NCBI GenBank assembly: GCA_001586965.3
Contig: LUCW03001799.1
Location: forward strand, 32,501 to 61,102
Source: Sphaeroforma sirkka
Lineage: Eukaryota > Opisthokonta > Ichthyosporea > Ichthyophonida
Length of the DNA: 28,602 nucleotides
Direction of reading: 5' to 3'
The notes below the pieces were generated by a model. It was not told the DNA's origin, did not search any database, and worked only from the letters and a program-made list of their open reading frames with translations. Position numbers and translations under genes: made by a program. Shown piece after piece: positions 1-11,389 of this stretch; the stretch's first letter is position 1; the number at the start of each line of letters is the position of its first letter.

Positions 1-560
1 GTACTAAACATACATTGTTCACGCACGTTTGAATGCTTTTCCCGAGGAAGGCATATACAAAAAAGCTGTGTAATTTAATAATAGTATTATTAATTAGAAT
101 ATACTACCGATGAACTAGTCCATACATTCGTCGGTATGAGCCAACCAACGGATACAGCTCGATTGAGAATTGATAGTATGGAAGTCAATCAGAATATCCA
201 GAATTAAACTTGACTATAACTTAGCCAACAAAAATAGATTCATCGTTCTATGAAGCAATATAAAAGATTGTAGCCAATGAATACAGTGATAAAGGACAAG
301 TTACGAACAAATGAACTGCTTGTACATATTGAGATAGCCAACTGATTACAAATTGCGTACTCTAAGCAGTCAACGTAGTGACTAGTGTGTAACTGGTAGT
401 GTAGTGTGTGCACTGTACTGAGAGTAGTAGTGATTACTCGGTACTGCAAGTTCGTGCTTGTGCTATACTAAGTGTAACGAATCGTTCAATTTATTGATGC
501 AGTCGATGGCCGTGATCGACGCGGCAACTATACAGTTTTGAAATCTAAAGAATATCTTCG
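1..560. other. Non-coding A+T-rich stretch, nothing recognised
   Basis: I see no convincing coding sequence, RNA gene or repeat here. The only open frame of any length (240-449, minus) has no recognisable motif and a composition typical of A+T-rich non-coding DNA. Short runs rich in GTGTA and AGTA near 380-450 are low complexity. Confidence 0.5.
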
Positions 561-584
561 ATTAAATAAATCTACAGATTGTTC

Positions 585-749
585 CACATTTCTGTGCGTG
601 TGAACGCACGCGCTTGTACACAAGTGTGCGTATGTCTGCATATATGTATGTATGTATATTTGTATCTGTACATGTACACATGTGCGTGTACACGCGTGTG
701 TGTGTTTGAGTTTGTCTTTTGTATCTTTGTATCTTTATGAACATAAAAA

Positions 750-846
<97 letters not shown>

Positions 847-1010
847 ATACATATATATATATATATAATATACATATACATACAATATGCACAAATACAC
901 ATACACATAATATACATGCATGCATGCACGCTTATACTAACCACGCATGCATGCAACTACGCATCACGCCATACACGCATCAATAACCAACATCATTGTA
1001 TAATAATATT
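585..1010. repeat. Microsatellite cluster: (TG/CA)n-like flanks around (TA)n
   Basis: Alternating purine-pyrimidine DNA. TG/CA/CG-rich words occupy about 590-720. A nearly pure (TA)n tract runs about 752-841, broken by one TT step near 779. TA/CA words and ATGCATGC palindromes follow to about 1010. The open frames on both strands are Ile-Tyr dipeptide translations of the repeat and are not genes. Long alternating Pu-Py tracts of this kind can adopt cruciform or Z-like structures, which is general knowledge and not shown here. Confidence 0.9.
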
Positions 1011-2040
1011 GTAATATATAATACATTAATATATATGTATTACTATTATGTAATATTATGTAATAACCATAACATACAATAATATATATATTACATAATA
1101 ATATTATTATTATAATAATATATTATAAGCATATTATTAATATATAATAATAATATATAATACATATGTATTACAATACTATTAATAATATATACATATA
1201 CAATATTATTACATATTACATATGTATGCATGTACACATACAGCACATGCATGTTATGCTGCATAACGCATGTATGTTATTACACGTGATCAACATAATA
1301 ATGCATATACAATAATATTAATATGTTATATACAATGCATAACATTATTACACATGTATACATGGCAATGCATCATGCATTATAATATGCATACACATAC
1401 ATACATACATGTATATACATAATATTATATTATGATAATACATAATTGCATGTTGTATGCATATTGCATTACGCATTATTATGCATGTTACATGCATCAT
1501 GCATAAGTAACACATACACATAATATGTATGCACATACACACACATGCATATTACATATGATTTATGATCATACAGATCTTATGGTAGATATGTGGCTAT
1601 TAACATATATATTATTATTGCATATTGTATGTTATTATTGCAATATATATACATATTGAGTATATTATATATATATTATTATTATATTGTATATTATTAT
1701 TACATATGCTATACATACATATGCATACATATGTATACACATGCATCCACATATGCATGCCAATATTACATATATACAATATATATGTAATGGCTATTAT
1801 TATTATTATATATACTATTATTATTATTATATATATACATATATACAACAAACATATGTTTTTTTGCATACATGTTACATACGTCACGCGCATGCGTCTA
1901 GGTGTAAGTGCACTAACATATTAATAATAATATATATATACATATATATATATATATTAATACATTATTAATAACATATTAACATATTATTATATATATA
2001 TTATATATATAATATATATTATATATTATGAATATTGATT
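1010..2040. repeat. A+T low-complexity block rich in TAA/ATT, ATGT and TGCATG words
   Basis: About 1 kb made almost entirely of short words such as ATAATATT, TTATTATTA, ATGCAT, CATACATA and TATGTA, with no exact long unit. All apparent reading frames consist of Tyr, Ile, Met, Cys and His and are repeat translations. TGCATG-type palindromes recur throughout, for example near 915-955 and 1330-1400. No gene is supported. Confidence 0.85.
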
Positions 2041-2149
2041 GCGTGTGTTGTGTGTTGATACTGATTACGCAACATTATATACATATATAAATATAACATA
2101 ACATAACATATATTTGCACATTTATCCATGCAGACATATATCAACAAGA

Positions 2150-2241
2150 TGGAGATTATATATATATATATATATATGTACATACATGCATGTGATGTGT
2201 GTATGTTTGTGTCTTTTTGTGTGTTGTGTACATGTGTTTTG

Positions 2242-2300
<59 letters not shown>

Positions 2301-2527
2301 TATAAATATGATGTGTGCGTGTGTGTGTGTGTGTGTGTGCATGTGTGCATTATTGTTTACTATATTTGCATATATATATATATATATGTTTTGTATATTT
2401 CCATTTATATATCCATAAATATATAATATGTGTGTGTATGGTTTATATATATATATATATGTGTGTGTATATATATATAAATATATATGCATGTATATTG
2501 TACATTTATATATTTATTCAAATATAC

Positions 2528-2604
<77 letters not shown>

Positions 2605-2650
2605 CGTGTGTGTGTGCGTATATATATATATATATATTATGCAACAAATT
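2150..2650. repeat. (TA)n / (TG)n compound microsatellite
   Basis: Several pure dinucleotide runs stand close together: (TA)n at about 2157-2177, 2240-2294 and 2540-2601, and (GT)n at about 2314-2339, with TATG and TACA interruptions. Frames on both strands are repeat translations. Confidence 0.9.
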
Positions 2651-2691
2651 TCCGTTTCTAGATATCCGTGCAGTGTTAACAATTGAAGGAT

Positions 2692-2800
2692 AAAATACAC
2701 CTGTTTTATGATATCTATTAATCTAAAAAATATTGCACCTGTTTTATGATATCCATTAATCTAAACTATAATACACATGTTTTACCGTATCCATTCAGAC
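2692..2800. repeat. 38-bp minisatellite, three degenerate copies
   Basis: The words CCTGTTTTATGATATC and ATTAATCTAAA recur with a 38-bp period. Copies are anchored at 2700, 2738 and 2776. The first two are nearly identical and the third is diverged (CATGTTTTACCGTATCC). The array ends in ordinary sequence by about 2800. It lies just outside the TA-rich block and may mark replication slippage at its edge. Confidence 0.8.
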
Positions 2801-3746
2801 CTTCCTGATTTCTAAACATATACTGGCAATAATGTATCTCCTTAATACGATGATCGCGTATCTCTCAGGAGGCAGAGTGCGACACAGATGATGTAGAATA
2901 CCATTTCGTTTTCTAGATTGTTTGTCACTTGAATGCATATGTATACTTCATAGCTTACAGGTTGTATGTTTCCTATCCGCAACAATCAAGAGAGTGGACT
3001 TTGGTTTTTATTGGTATCAGAACTTGGAAGATTGCCAAGCCCTTGCTACAAGTTTATTAGACGTACTGGCGCTATGCAAAATGGGTACTTCGTGATTGCA
3101 ACTGCGCTCAGGACATGAAATTATTAAGGACTATCAAGAGCTAACACCTTGATATTCAAATGCAATTCTAAGGTGACGAACTTTAATCTTTTTGATTTCG
3201 CACCCAAGCACGCAAGCAGTAGCTATGGCTACTCTCGCGTATTGTTTGGCAGCATACACTGCCAGCTCGCTAAAGGCTATCGCATGAGCAACCACCGGCG
3301 AGAATTTGTCCTTTTGTATCCTCTCTTGTCTTCATCATATCGGTGCATTAAATTACGCTAATACTACAAGTTGTAGACTGAAATTCAATGGAGACCCGCG
3401 AGTCGTATACGGAAACTCTGAAGCTACAACAGTACGTATATTCAACCGGGGAGAAGGTTTTGTTATTGTATGTGACGTATTTGATGAACCCTAGAACTGC
3501 AAGGGTGGGCGACTGCTTCGCAAACCTATACTCTCCAGTAAGCTTATCTGCATGATCACAATTAGATCTTTGCGTAGGCCTGTAGCATACCGGAAGTGAT
3601 CTTTTGCGTGGTACTATCCATACCTTCTAACCGAATGGAATCTTTCACTACTTACAGATAAGTGCATACGTAAGGACCTGGAAAGGGCAATATGTTCGTC
3701 TATACACCCTGCGTGGCCTGACGAGTGCCCGTCGACTTAGATATGT
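2800..3746. other. Non-coding region downstream of the arrestin gene
   Basis: No supported gene. The open frame at 3149-3361 (plus) has no recognisable motif. Part of this stretch is probably the 3' untranslated region of the minus-strand arrestin gene that stops at 3747. A minus-strand AATAAA hexamer lies near 3052-3057 (TTTATT on the plus strand), but I cannot tie it to transcript cleavage. Confidence 0.4.
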
Positions 3747-5786
3747 TCATATGAACTGCAATGCTTCTAAGAATGAAGGCGGACCCTGTGCTAACAGACT
3801 GTCCTGTCGTTCTCGATTGTGGGAGCGCCTTGTTTCATCCACACTCATACTCCTGCTGCGACCGCCAAACAGCTTACCAGACAACAGAGAGCGCACGTTG
3901 CGAATCCTCACCACCGCCACGTTGTCTTCCACTTCTTGTTGATTTTCTTCGAACCCTCCGTTTGTCACACAAGCCGCCTCTTCAAAGACGTCGCTCTCCA
4001 CCTGCTCTTTGATAGAGTGACCCTGTGGCCGTGCCAAAGTTGTGGTGCTCTTGGGCCGTGTGAGCATACCTGGGAGTGTTGCGCGCCGAATGATTTTACT
4101 ATTAGTCTCCTTGACTGCCGTAGGCAAGGGTACATCCTCCGGCTTTGCGAACACGGTGTCTATGGAATTGCGCCTCAAGCTCGTGTACGAGCGTGTTGAC
4201 TGCATTTTGTAGTCTGCGTATTCCGGGGGGTCTTCCCCTACTGTGGGGAATGTTTTGCAATTGTTCAGAGCTATTGCGTCTAAGTTGTCGCTAACTATTG
4301 CAGTACAGCCTTCTATGACGAGCGGGAGAGACATCTCCATATCTGGTGCACCGAAAAGTGTCGCTTTGATGTCCACCATGTATGTCACTGTTGGGAATTG
4401 TAACGAGTACGAGAAGTAGCAGATTAGCATCGATGCAAATTATATTGCAACCCAATACACAACTGGTATATACTGCTGTGTCAAAAATTCAAATTGCCGG
4501 CAATATATAACGGCATTCACAAAATGCAATATTGTCACCTGCACACCAGTCGAAATTGACCCCGAAAGTGCGAAAACTTAAACATACCTAATATCCAAAC
4601 AATTGAGTTGTGGCACCGAGTATGAGTAGTAGGAACTAACGCGCCGGCATCACCAGCCGTATTCTGTAGGGCAACCGCATTCCCCATGTCTTCTTGTACA
4701 TATGGCCGAAGGGCGAAAGTGTGGTCCAATGCCGTACCTTTTTCAGTGGTGTTGCTAAGCTTTCTGTTCAGACTAGACGAGTTGAGTGTGCTCCTATCCA
4801 GCACAGTTGTGGACCAGCTGAGCACCTGGTCAGCCTCGTGATGCTCCACTCGTTGTATGACAGACGCCACAACTTTCCGTACCTTCACACTTCTCTTCAA
4901 GAAATGGAATGCTATATGTACATCGATGGGTTCGCCGGCTGTGAATATGTCTTTGGTCAGCGACGCTTCCATGCGCACAGCCGTACCTTTGCGCAGTAGA
5001 GCGGGTCTTTCCATTTGCACAGTGGGGGTAAGACCGGGCAAGGGGTAATATAGTGACGACATAAGGAAGGCCTTCCTCGTGAGTGCTAAATTAGTATTGG
5101 TATCATAACGAAATAGGCGTATATCCCAACGCACAGTGCAGAACACATGCTGCATGGAGGCGGGCATGTCCGTTGGGAGTATGAAACTAAAAGGAATGGA
5201 TGATTGTCCCACGGGAACAACATAGTCACGTCCGATCACCTTCATCGACCTAAAAAGTAGGAGGTAGGGTGAAAAAAGTGAGATAGCGGGAAATGAGTGC
5301 GTGGAATTGATGAAATTTGAGAGAATCATGCACGTTTGAAAGCAAAAGGCTCTGCCGATTGTATGATGTAAGGCATAAAGTGTGTGAAATTTCATTCAAT
5401 CCAAATTCAAAGACATGATACAATAATGTAAAGTCAAAACTTTCACACCTGAAGATCGTATGGGCTTTCTTATACTGTAGTGAGGTTCGATTCTTGCACA
5501 CGTAGCGGCACATCACGGCCACACAAACTCTCGGAATTACAACCTCGGTAAGCGATTTGAAATTCACTTCTCCGTTTACCAGGTCATTTCCGTAATAAAC
5601 ATCACGCTCAGTGGTGATACTAAAACAGGTCGGCGAATCTGTACTCGTTGAATCAAGCTTGTGGGCTTCGCGCTCTGTGAGTAGCACTTCTGCTGCTGCT
5701 GCCGTCTGGTCAAGACATTGTGCTCCACGTGGCTCTGTGAGCGCCTGCGCCTGTTGTTCAGGTATGGAGGATGTGATCAACATCAT
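3747..5786 (-). CDS. Alpha-arrestin (arrestin-domain) protein with PPxY motif, three exons
   Basis: Exons on the minus strand are 5786-5449, 5249-4588 and 4387-3747. Joined, they give 1641 nt, or 546 residues. Both introns are GT-AG and phases match (AG|G and G|TG), so the frame runs unbroken. The N-terminal arrestin sheet starts near residue 54 (CFSITTERDVYYGNDLVNGE) and includes PFSFILP. The C-terminal arrestin domain covers roughly residues 185-360 (TAGEPIDVHIAF; YMVDIKATLFG). A PPEY motif at 387-390 is the WW-domain ligand by which alpha-arrestins recruit NEDD4-type ubiquitin ligases to membrane cargo. The Ser/Arg-rich tail carries basophilic sites (RRNS, RSRSMS) that may be kinase or 14-3-3 targets. 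Family assignment is by motif reading. An extra 5' exon is possible because a good splice acceptor (TTGTTCCTTCAG) lies about 35 nt upstream of the chosen ATG, at 5817-5828. Confidence 0.85.
4388..4587 (-). other. Intron 2 of the alpha-arrestin gene
   Basis: 200 bp. The donor ATTAG|GTATGT is strong and the acceptor is TTCCCAACAG at 4388. Splicing joins G|TG (Val) and restores an arrestin beta-strand pair across the junction (SIVWIL then VTYMVDIKATLFG). A CTAAT branch-point-like word lies near 4429. Confidence 0.85.
5250..5448 (-). other. Intron 1 of the alpha-arrestin gene
   Basis: 199 bp. The donor is CAG|GTGTGA at 5448 and the acceptor is a C/T-rich tract ending in TTTTTAG at 5250. Removing it joins codons as AG|G (Arg) and continues the arrestin N-domain without a stop, whereas reading through gives non-arrestin sequence. 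Confidence 0.85.
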
Positions 5787-5799
5787 CAGAAACCAGTAG

Positions 5800-6030
5800 C
5801 AAGTATTTATAAATCTGAAGGAACAACTGCAATATCACATCAACATGTAAATAACCGTTTGTCTTGTAGTTGAGTGGAAGCAATACGGATGCATACAGCA
5901 GTTAAATAGCTGAGTATGTACATAGTAAATTATAATAAAAATAAAAATAAAATAAGAAATTGCACAATATTTTTTAGTACACATAGTATATAATCGAGGC
6001 CCGACTCTTGAGGTACAAAAAATATTATCT
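5800..6030. other. Upstream region of the arrestin gene, A+T-rich
   Basis: A minus-strand TATAAATA word lies at about 5806-5813. This is too close to the chosen ATG to be its usual TATA box unless the true start is further in. No other gene is supported. The minus frame 5835-6218 has no recognisable motif. Confidence 0.3.
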
Positions 6031-6039
6031 TCTTGTTTT

Positions 6040-6360
6040 AGTCCCAGGTCCCAAAAGTCTGTACTCGGGCACACCAGGACCCACACTAAGGATACAATTG
6101 GATATGTCCTTAAGTTTCTGGACCCCAGTGGACCAGGAATCCAGGAATTCCGGACCGCAGGGTGCAGGTCACTCCTCAACACAATATTATAAGAGCTTAG
6201 AAAAAATGGGCTCAGCAAACAGCACTGGCCAGCGCCACCGCCCAGGGTGCTAGGTCCATCTAAATATTTTAGAAATAAATGCTAGGGTCTCATCTCATGG
6301 TTTTATTTGTATGTTTTTTTGCATATAAAAAACATCAAAAAAAAACAAAACAATAACAAT
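6040..6360. repeat. GGACC/GGACT-rich island followed by T- and A-tracts
   Basis: G+C-rich words GGACCC, GGACCAGG, CCAGGAATCC and GGGTCC are concentrated at 6040-6170 in otherwise A+T-rich DNA. They are followed by a T-run near 6310 and an A-run with AAACAAAACAATAACAA at about 6335-6360. The arrangement resembles the islands at 7325-7400 and 10141-10420 and the inverted one at 13484-13560. It is probably a dispersed non-autonomous repeat, with no coding potential seen. Confidence 0.4.
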
Positions 6361-6364
6361 GAAA

Positions 6365-7320
6365 TACTGTATTGTTCTGGAAGAAAAATTACTCTCAGAG
6401 TACGGACTACGGTCTGTACGGTCTTTGAGCTTTGCTTTTCTGCTTTTCCAAAGAGATATCTGTGACAGTGTGATTATGTGTGACCGGTAGCGTGTGTAAA
6501 AATATAATTTTTCTAATTTTGTTATAAAAAAAACTGCAATTAAATTTTGTTTTTAGCAAAGAACAAAACTATATATAAATGTTTTTTTTTAACAAGATTG
6601 TTTTTTAAAACCGCTATAAACGTTTATATTTTTAAAATGAAAAAGCTGAGTTGCATTTGTCAAATGCTATTGTCAGGTCAAGTTCAATCCCAAAAATTAG
6701 CTGAGTAAAACGTGTACGTTTCATTCAAAACTACATTCCATTTACATTCACGTCATGCTGCGTTAAAAATAGGATGTCTATGACTATTAGACTGAGTGGG
6801 TCGGGAATCGGGTCACTCGGGTCACTGGGGCTGGGTGGCGTAAACACGTTTTCAAACATATAAACATAGGGGTCTGGTTTTTGGTCGCCCTTATATTTGG
6901 CATATCCCGCCAACTATATTTCGCTAAAAGATAGGCTGATTTGTTTTTAGTTGGACACATATCCTACTGTTAAAACATAAAAGCTATTAATTGGTCCATG
7001 TGGTCCAGATCCAAACAAAACGGTTTTTAGAATAGGCTGGGAAAATACCTGAAAACGGGAAAACGGTTTCAAAACTAGGCTACGTTTTCAGCATATATGA
7101 AGCATGTATTTAAGTCCGGTGGCACGAATCCTTTCACCAATTCATAATTTACGAAGTCCTATTGGCTATTGTGATTTATATTATTCTGTTTTGTAAAAGT
7201 ATAAAAAGTTTTGTGCTTTTTAGTTTTTACAGTACAGTTTCAACTATCATCACTATCACAATAAAATCATGTGGTCGACAATCGTAAACCGACAATTCTA
7301 TATCGCCTATCAAATGTAAA
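6365..7320. other. Non-coding A+T-rich stretch
   Basis: No gene supported. It contains several T- and A-homopolymer runs (6525-6630) and a TATAAAAAG word at about 7200. The minus frame 6731-6913 is short and has no motif. Confidence 0.4.
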
Positions 7321-7324
7321 AAAT

Positions 7325-7400
7325 ATGCGACTGGGGCGCTGGGCCATGGGGTCCTGGACTCCTGGGAGGCTGGTTAAATAAAAATTGTGGACTGAAAGGT
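7325..7400. repeat. Short G+C island with GGGTCCTGGACTCCTGGGAG words
   Basis: A brief island of GGGGCGCTGGG, GGTCCTGGACTCCTGGG and GAGGCTGG inside A+T-rich DNA, followed by TTAAATAAAAATTG. The word set matches the larger island at 10141-10345. Confidence 0.35.
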
Positions 7401-8600
7401 GTATTTATTTATTTTGATTTTAGAATTCGGATGTAAGAAAATTGGAAAATAGGGTTTAGAAGTGGAACGAGTATTAGGGATACAGGAAATACATATTTAC
7501 ATGAGCCATGAGGATATATTGACAACAACCCAATAATTCAGCAATAAAAAGTGCCGCAGAAGAAGGGATACTTTTGTGTATGTACATACTGTATATTTTA
7601 GCCCATAATATGTACACCGTTCTTCTATAAAGGAAACACCTCCGATCACTGCCGGAGGTCGCGTAGTTTAACATAGCGTTCAGTAAAAATGATAAGATAA
7701 TCTGAATATATTTCAAAAGTTACAATGACTGGCTAATAAGCTGGATCAATTGCGGAGGCCGTTGATCGCGAAGGTGCAAGAAATAAAAGATAGTTTTGTG
7801 TGTGTTTTTAATCGAGCATATGTATGATGTTGTGATTGAACGGACGGAATACAGAGAATATTAACACTTTTTACAGATTTCTTCGTATTTGCTCTGACTG
7901 CCTGTACTCTGTGATAGCACATATAGAACCATGTATGGAATAGCTTTATTTCTCTCTTTAGTAAGGGTTATATATCTTCACAGCTTGTACATATATATTA
8001 ACTACTCACACGTACGTGTAGAGCATGTCCTTTCTGAGTGGGTCAGTTCTTTGTTGTGTACCATACTTGGTACCGAACTCTTATTGTACCTGGATTTGTC
8101 TTAACACTGTTGTGTAACTACTACTAGTCCATCACTCTACACAACACTGTAGCTATATGGTATAAGATTCTCATGCCACTTCTAGGAGTATAGCCTAATG
8201 CTAATCTGTTTGCACTTTATGCTCAGTGTCGAGTTCCAACCCATCTATTATATTTCTCAGCCCCTTGTGGAAAGTCTTCGGTGTTGGAAAGTCATCTTTT
8301 GGATAATCAGTATTTTACAATCCCATCCGAGAACCTAAACCTATTTTTTTACGTTTAAAAAACGCGACACGCCCCATCTTTCCATTACCCGCCGTAACGT
8401 AAAATCGTTTGGCTTTTTTTTTAAGATGCTCGTAAATATAAACGAAGTGTTTTGTTCTCTTTTTTTTAAACAACAAAAGGACATTCTTTATCAGAGATCA
8501 GAATGGAGTACAACTAACTATTTCTATTTATATATTTCGTCATTTGTTTGTTTTAAGAAGGCGATTTTAAAAGGTCCAAAACCCAACATGATATTTCTTT
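7400..8600. other. Non-coding stretch, nothing recognised
   Basis: Frames at 7474-7716 (minus) and 8426-8653 (plus) show no conserved motif and have A+T-driven composition. No RNA gene or repeat array is visible. Confidence 0.4.
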
Positions 8601-8602
8601 TT

Positions 8603-8743
8603 TCAATAAAGCAGGGCCCAAAACTGCTCACAGAATCGGTTCTGTTTGATTAGAAAAAATGTTTTTACGCCCCCCAGTATATCACATATGTGGTCTCCTC
8701 GGGAACGATCTGGTTGGTGCTTCTTTACAACAATACTTCCCAT
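8603..8743 (-). CDS. Small unrecognised ORF (46 aa) downstream of a promoter-like region
   Basis: An ATG at 8743 opens a 46-codon frame beginning MGSIVVKKHQPD and ending at 8603. I do not recognise it. It is mentioned only because it is the first ATG-led frame downstream of the promoter-like arrangement at 8863-8930 on the same strand. It may be a first exon, part of an untranslated leader, or meaningless. Confidence 0.15.
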   Translation of the reverse strand: MGSIVVKKHQPDRSRGDHICDILGGVKTFFLIKQNRFCEQFWALLY

Positions 8744-8862
8744 TTGTTCAAGTGGCTGTTTACGTACACTTGTAAAGCCAACTGGTCGTGACACGAAAGT
8801 ACACGGGGTTTGAGTCAGCTAAGATATATTTGCCTTTGGTGGGTCCCAAGCTCTACAGTAGT

Positions 8863-8930
8863 AAAGTGAGCTAGAGACAACTGAACCTCCGTATTTATAC
8901 TGGAGCAAACGCAAATCCCGTCGGATTGGT
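8863..8930 (-). promoter_or_regulatory. Candidate Pol II core promoter: CCAAT, TATA box, Inr
   Basis: Reading the minus strand, CCAAT lies at 8929-8925, TATAAATA at 8899-8892 and an initiator-like TCACTTT at 8869-8863. The TATA-to-initiator distance is about 32 nt and CCAAT sits about 60 nt upstream, which are classical spacings. The surrounding 80 bp is more G+C-rich than the neighbourhood. No clear gene follows, so it could drive an unrecognised transcript or be an orphan LTR promoter. Confidence 0.4.
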
Positions 8931-9348
8931 CAAGACGGTTGGCCCGCGCAAATGTCCAACTGTCACGTTGACGGTTTTTCCAAGTGTGTCACTGGTTTAG
9001 GGCCACCAGGTTTTACAGATTTGAAAAATTGAAACACCTACATAGTCCATGGGCCCCATCGCTCCTTGATTTTATGCAGCAGTGCTGCAGTGATATATCC
9101 ATTGGCATTTATATCTTTACGCAGCCAACGGTTTTACTTTTACAGAATATAGATTTGTGCATATTTTATTTTAAATAAAAATACCGTATACATTACTGAT
9201 TTACTGTACTCATTACTGATTTACTTTATATTTATAAATAGCTTTCTTTTTGGTTTTGCACAACAAGAACACTCCAGTCACGTCAATACAAGCTTTGTTG
9301 TTTTGTCTTTCATCCACAACACAAAAAAATGTGTTTCAATCGACCAGA

Positions 9349-9392
<44 letters not shown>
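9349..9392. repeat. (CT)22 polypyrimidine microsatellite
   Basis: 44 bases of CT repeat with a single CTTT interruption. The opposite strand is (AG)n and translates as alternating Arg-Glu, which is not a gene. Confidence 0.95.
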
Positions 9393-9394
<2 letters not shown>

Positions 9395-9395
<1 letters not shown>

Positions 9396-10140
9396 GTATA
9401 CTTACTATTTACTAATATTTGTAGAGTAGTCGATATCGGGTAGACTATCAAATTCAATTTGTTTTTCTGATATAATTGAATACGAGAGATACTGGATACA
9501 TCATAGTTCAAACACTGGTGGACTCTGCTCTGGGGAGTAGTCACAAATTCACGATTCACAATTTCACGAGTCAAAAAGACTAAAAGATATATATTGGGAA
9601 AGTACAGAGTTCATAATCACTCTTAAATGAGTAAATGTCTATCACAAAAATAATATCCGAAATCAGTAAATTTTTGATTTTGACAAACTGAAATTTAAAT
9701 TATGATTTGTTCGGTTTTAATTTATATACATTAAAAATACTAAATAGAGTATATTTAGTTGAAGATAGAAAGATATTAGAACTTTGAGGAATTTTAGAGC
9801 AGGAGATTATCATCTGTCATATTTATAGTTTTAGTAGAGGGAGGCACATTGACACTACAATAGATGCACATTGGTATCAATAATTTTCTATCAGCAACTT
9901 GTCTACTGACCACTGTGCGTCTGGACTCTGGATGCTGGTGTCAGTGCGAGAATGCAAGTGTCTGTCAGACAGTTCAGAGACTGGAGTTTATTGCATGTAT
10001 TCTCAGTTTCTCACCCTCCTTTAAAAAAGAGAGAGTGCATAGTCAGTGGTGAGCGGAGAGCAGAGAAATAGGCACTGACTCTCCGAGTAAATACTTCCAT
10101 AAATAACTGCTTCTCAATTCAAAATTCACATCACAAGTTG
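9395..10140. other. Non-coding stretch between (CT)n and the GGACT island
   Basis: No supported gene. The plus frame 9864-10052 has no motif. GGACTC and GACTGG words begin to appear from about 9920 onward. Confidence 0.4.
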
Positions 10141-10420
10141 AGGACTAAGGTCTGGGTCTGGACTCTGGAGTCACGGGGACGGTCCGCCGGACTTCCGCCG
10201 GACTTCCGCAGGACTGATTACGGAGCCCCAGGGCCAGCAGTCAGCAGAGAGAGTGAGCCTGGACTCCCCTGGAGGCTTGAGGCGTGAAGGACTGAAGGAG
10301 TGGGGACTGGGGACTGGGGGAGGACTCAGGACTCCAGGAGTAAGAACTCAGGACATTCTGGTCGTTTGTTTTCTTTTTTTTTTAAAAACAAAAACAAAAA
10401 CAAATACAGAACAGAAGTTG
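10141..10420 (+). repeat. GGACT-rich island with an 11-bp tandem repeat, then poly-T and (AAAAAC)n
   Basis: Eleven GGACT pentamers by eye within about 190 bp (10141-10335). They include three tandem copies of an 11-mer, CCGCCGGACTT, at 10184-10215 (the third copy altered). A T-run and an AAAAAC repeat follow at about 10370-10405. The same order in reverse orientation stands at 13484-13560. This suggests a dispersed repeat with a defined orientation. The open frame crossing it is not gene-like. Confidence 0.5.
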
Positions 10421-10424
10421 ATAT

Positions 10425-10820
10425 CAAATTTTAAAATATATAAAAATGAATTATGTCCGAATGAAGAGTAGACTGTTAGTCTGTGACTCGGTGTGAGAGT
10501 GCGGCACACCACACACGGCAGAGGCCGGCCCGTAACTTCGCCATTTTGTATACAGCTTTTCTTTTTGTTTTGTTTTTTTTTAAGTTTTGCTTTTTACCGA
10601 TTTTTAAATTTTAATACGTAAATCAGTCGCACTTGTCCTGCGGACGTGTGTCTACTTTCAGACCGCTTCCGCTACATATCCGTTGGACAAAGGGAAAGTT
10701 GCAGGTGTTACAGTTGACATTCTCACATGAATATTCTGTGAAAATGAACTATATCACGTCAGATTCTCAAATTTTTGAACCAATATTTTTTTTTAAATCC
10801 GATTAGTCGTTGGATTGTTT
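10425..10820. other. Non-coding stretch
   Basis: No gene, RNA or array seen. There are T-homopolymers at about 10560-10585. Confidence 0.4.
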
Positions 10821-10824
10821 GGTT

Positions 10825-11389
<565 letters not shown>

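Noticed and set aside
562-1014. Long Ile-Tyr open frames on both strands over (TA)n tracts (also at 2019-2700 and 10775-11424)
   Set aside because: Translations of dinucleotide repeats. Dipeptide composition on both strands and no other coding signal.
3149-3494. Two overlapping plus-strand frames downstream of the arrestin gene
   Set aside because: No conserved motif and no start context. Likely lie in the 3' untranslated region of the minus-strand gene.
5480-5495. GGTTCGATTC resembling a Pol III B box
   Set aside because: Falls within arrestin exon 1. No A box at tRNA distance and no T-run terminator.
7190-7300. TATAAAAAG word as a promoter
   Set aside because: No initiator, CCAAT or coding frame at suitable distance. 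Expected by chance in A+T-rich DNA.
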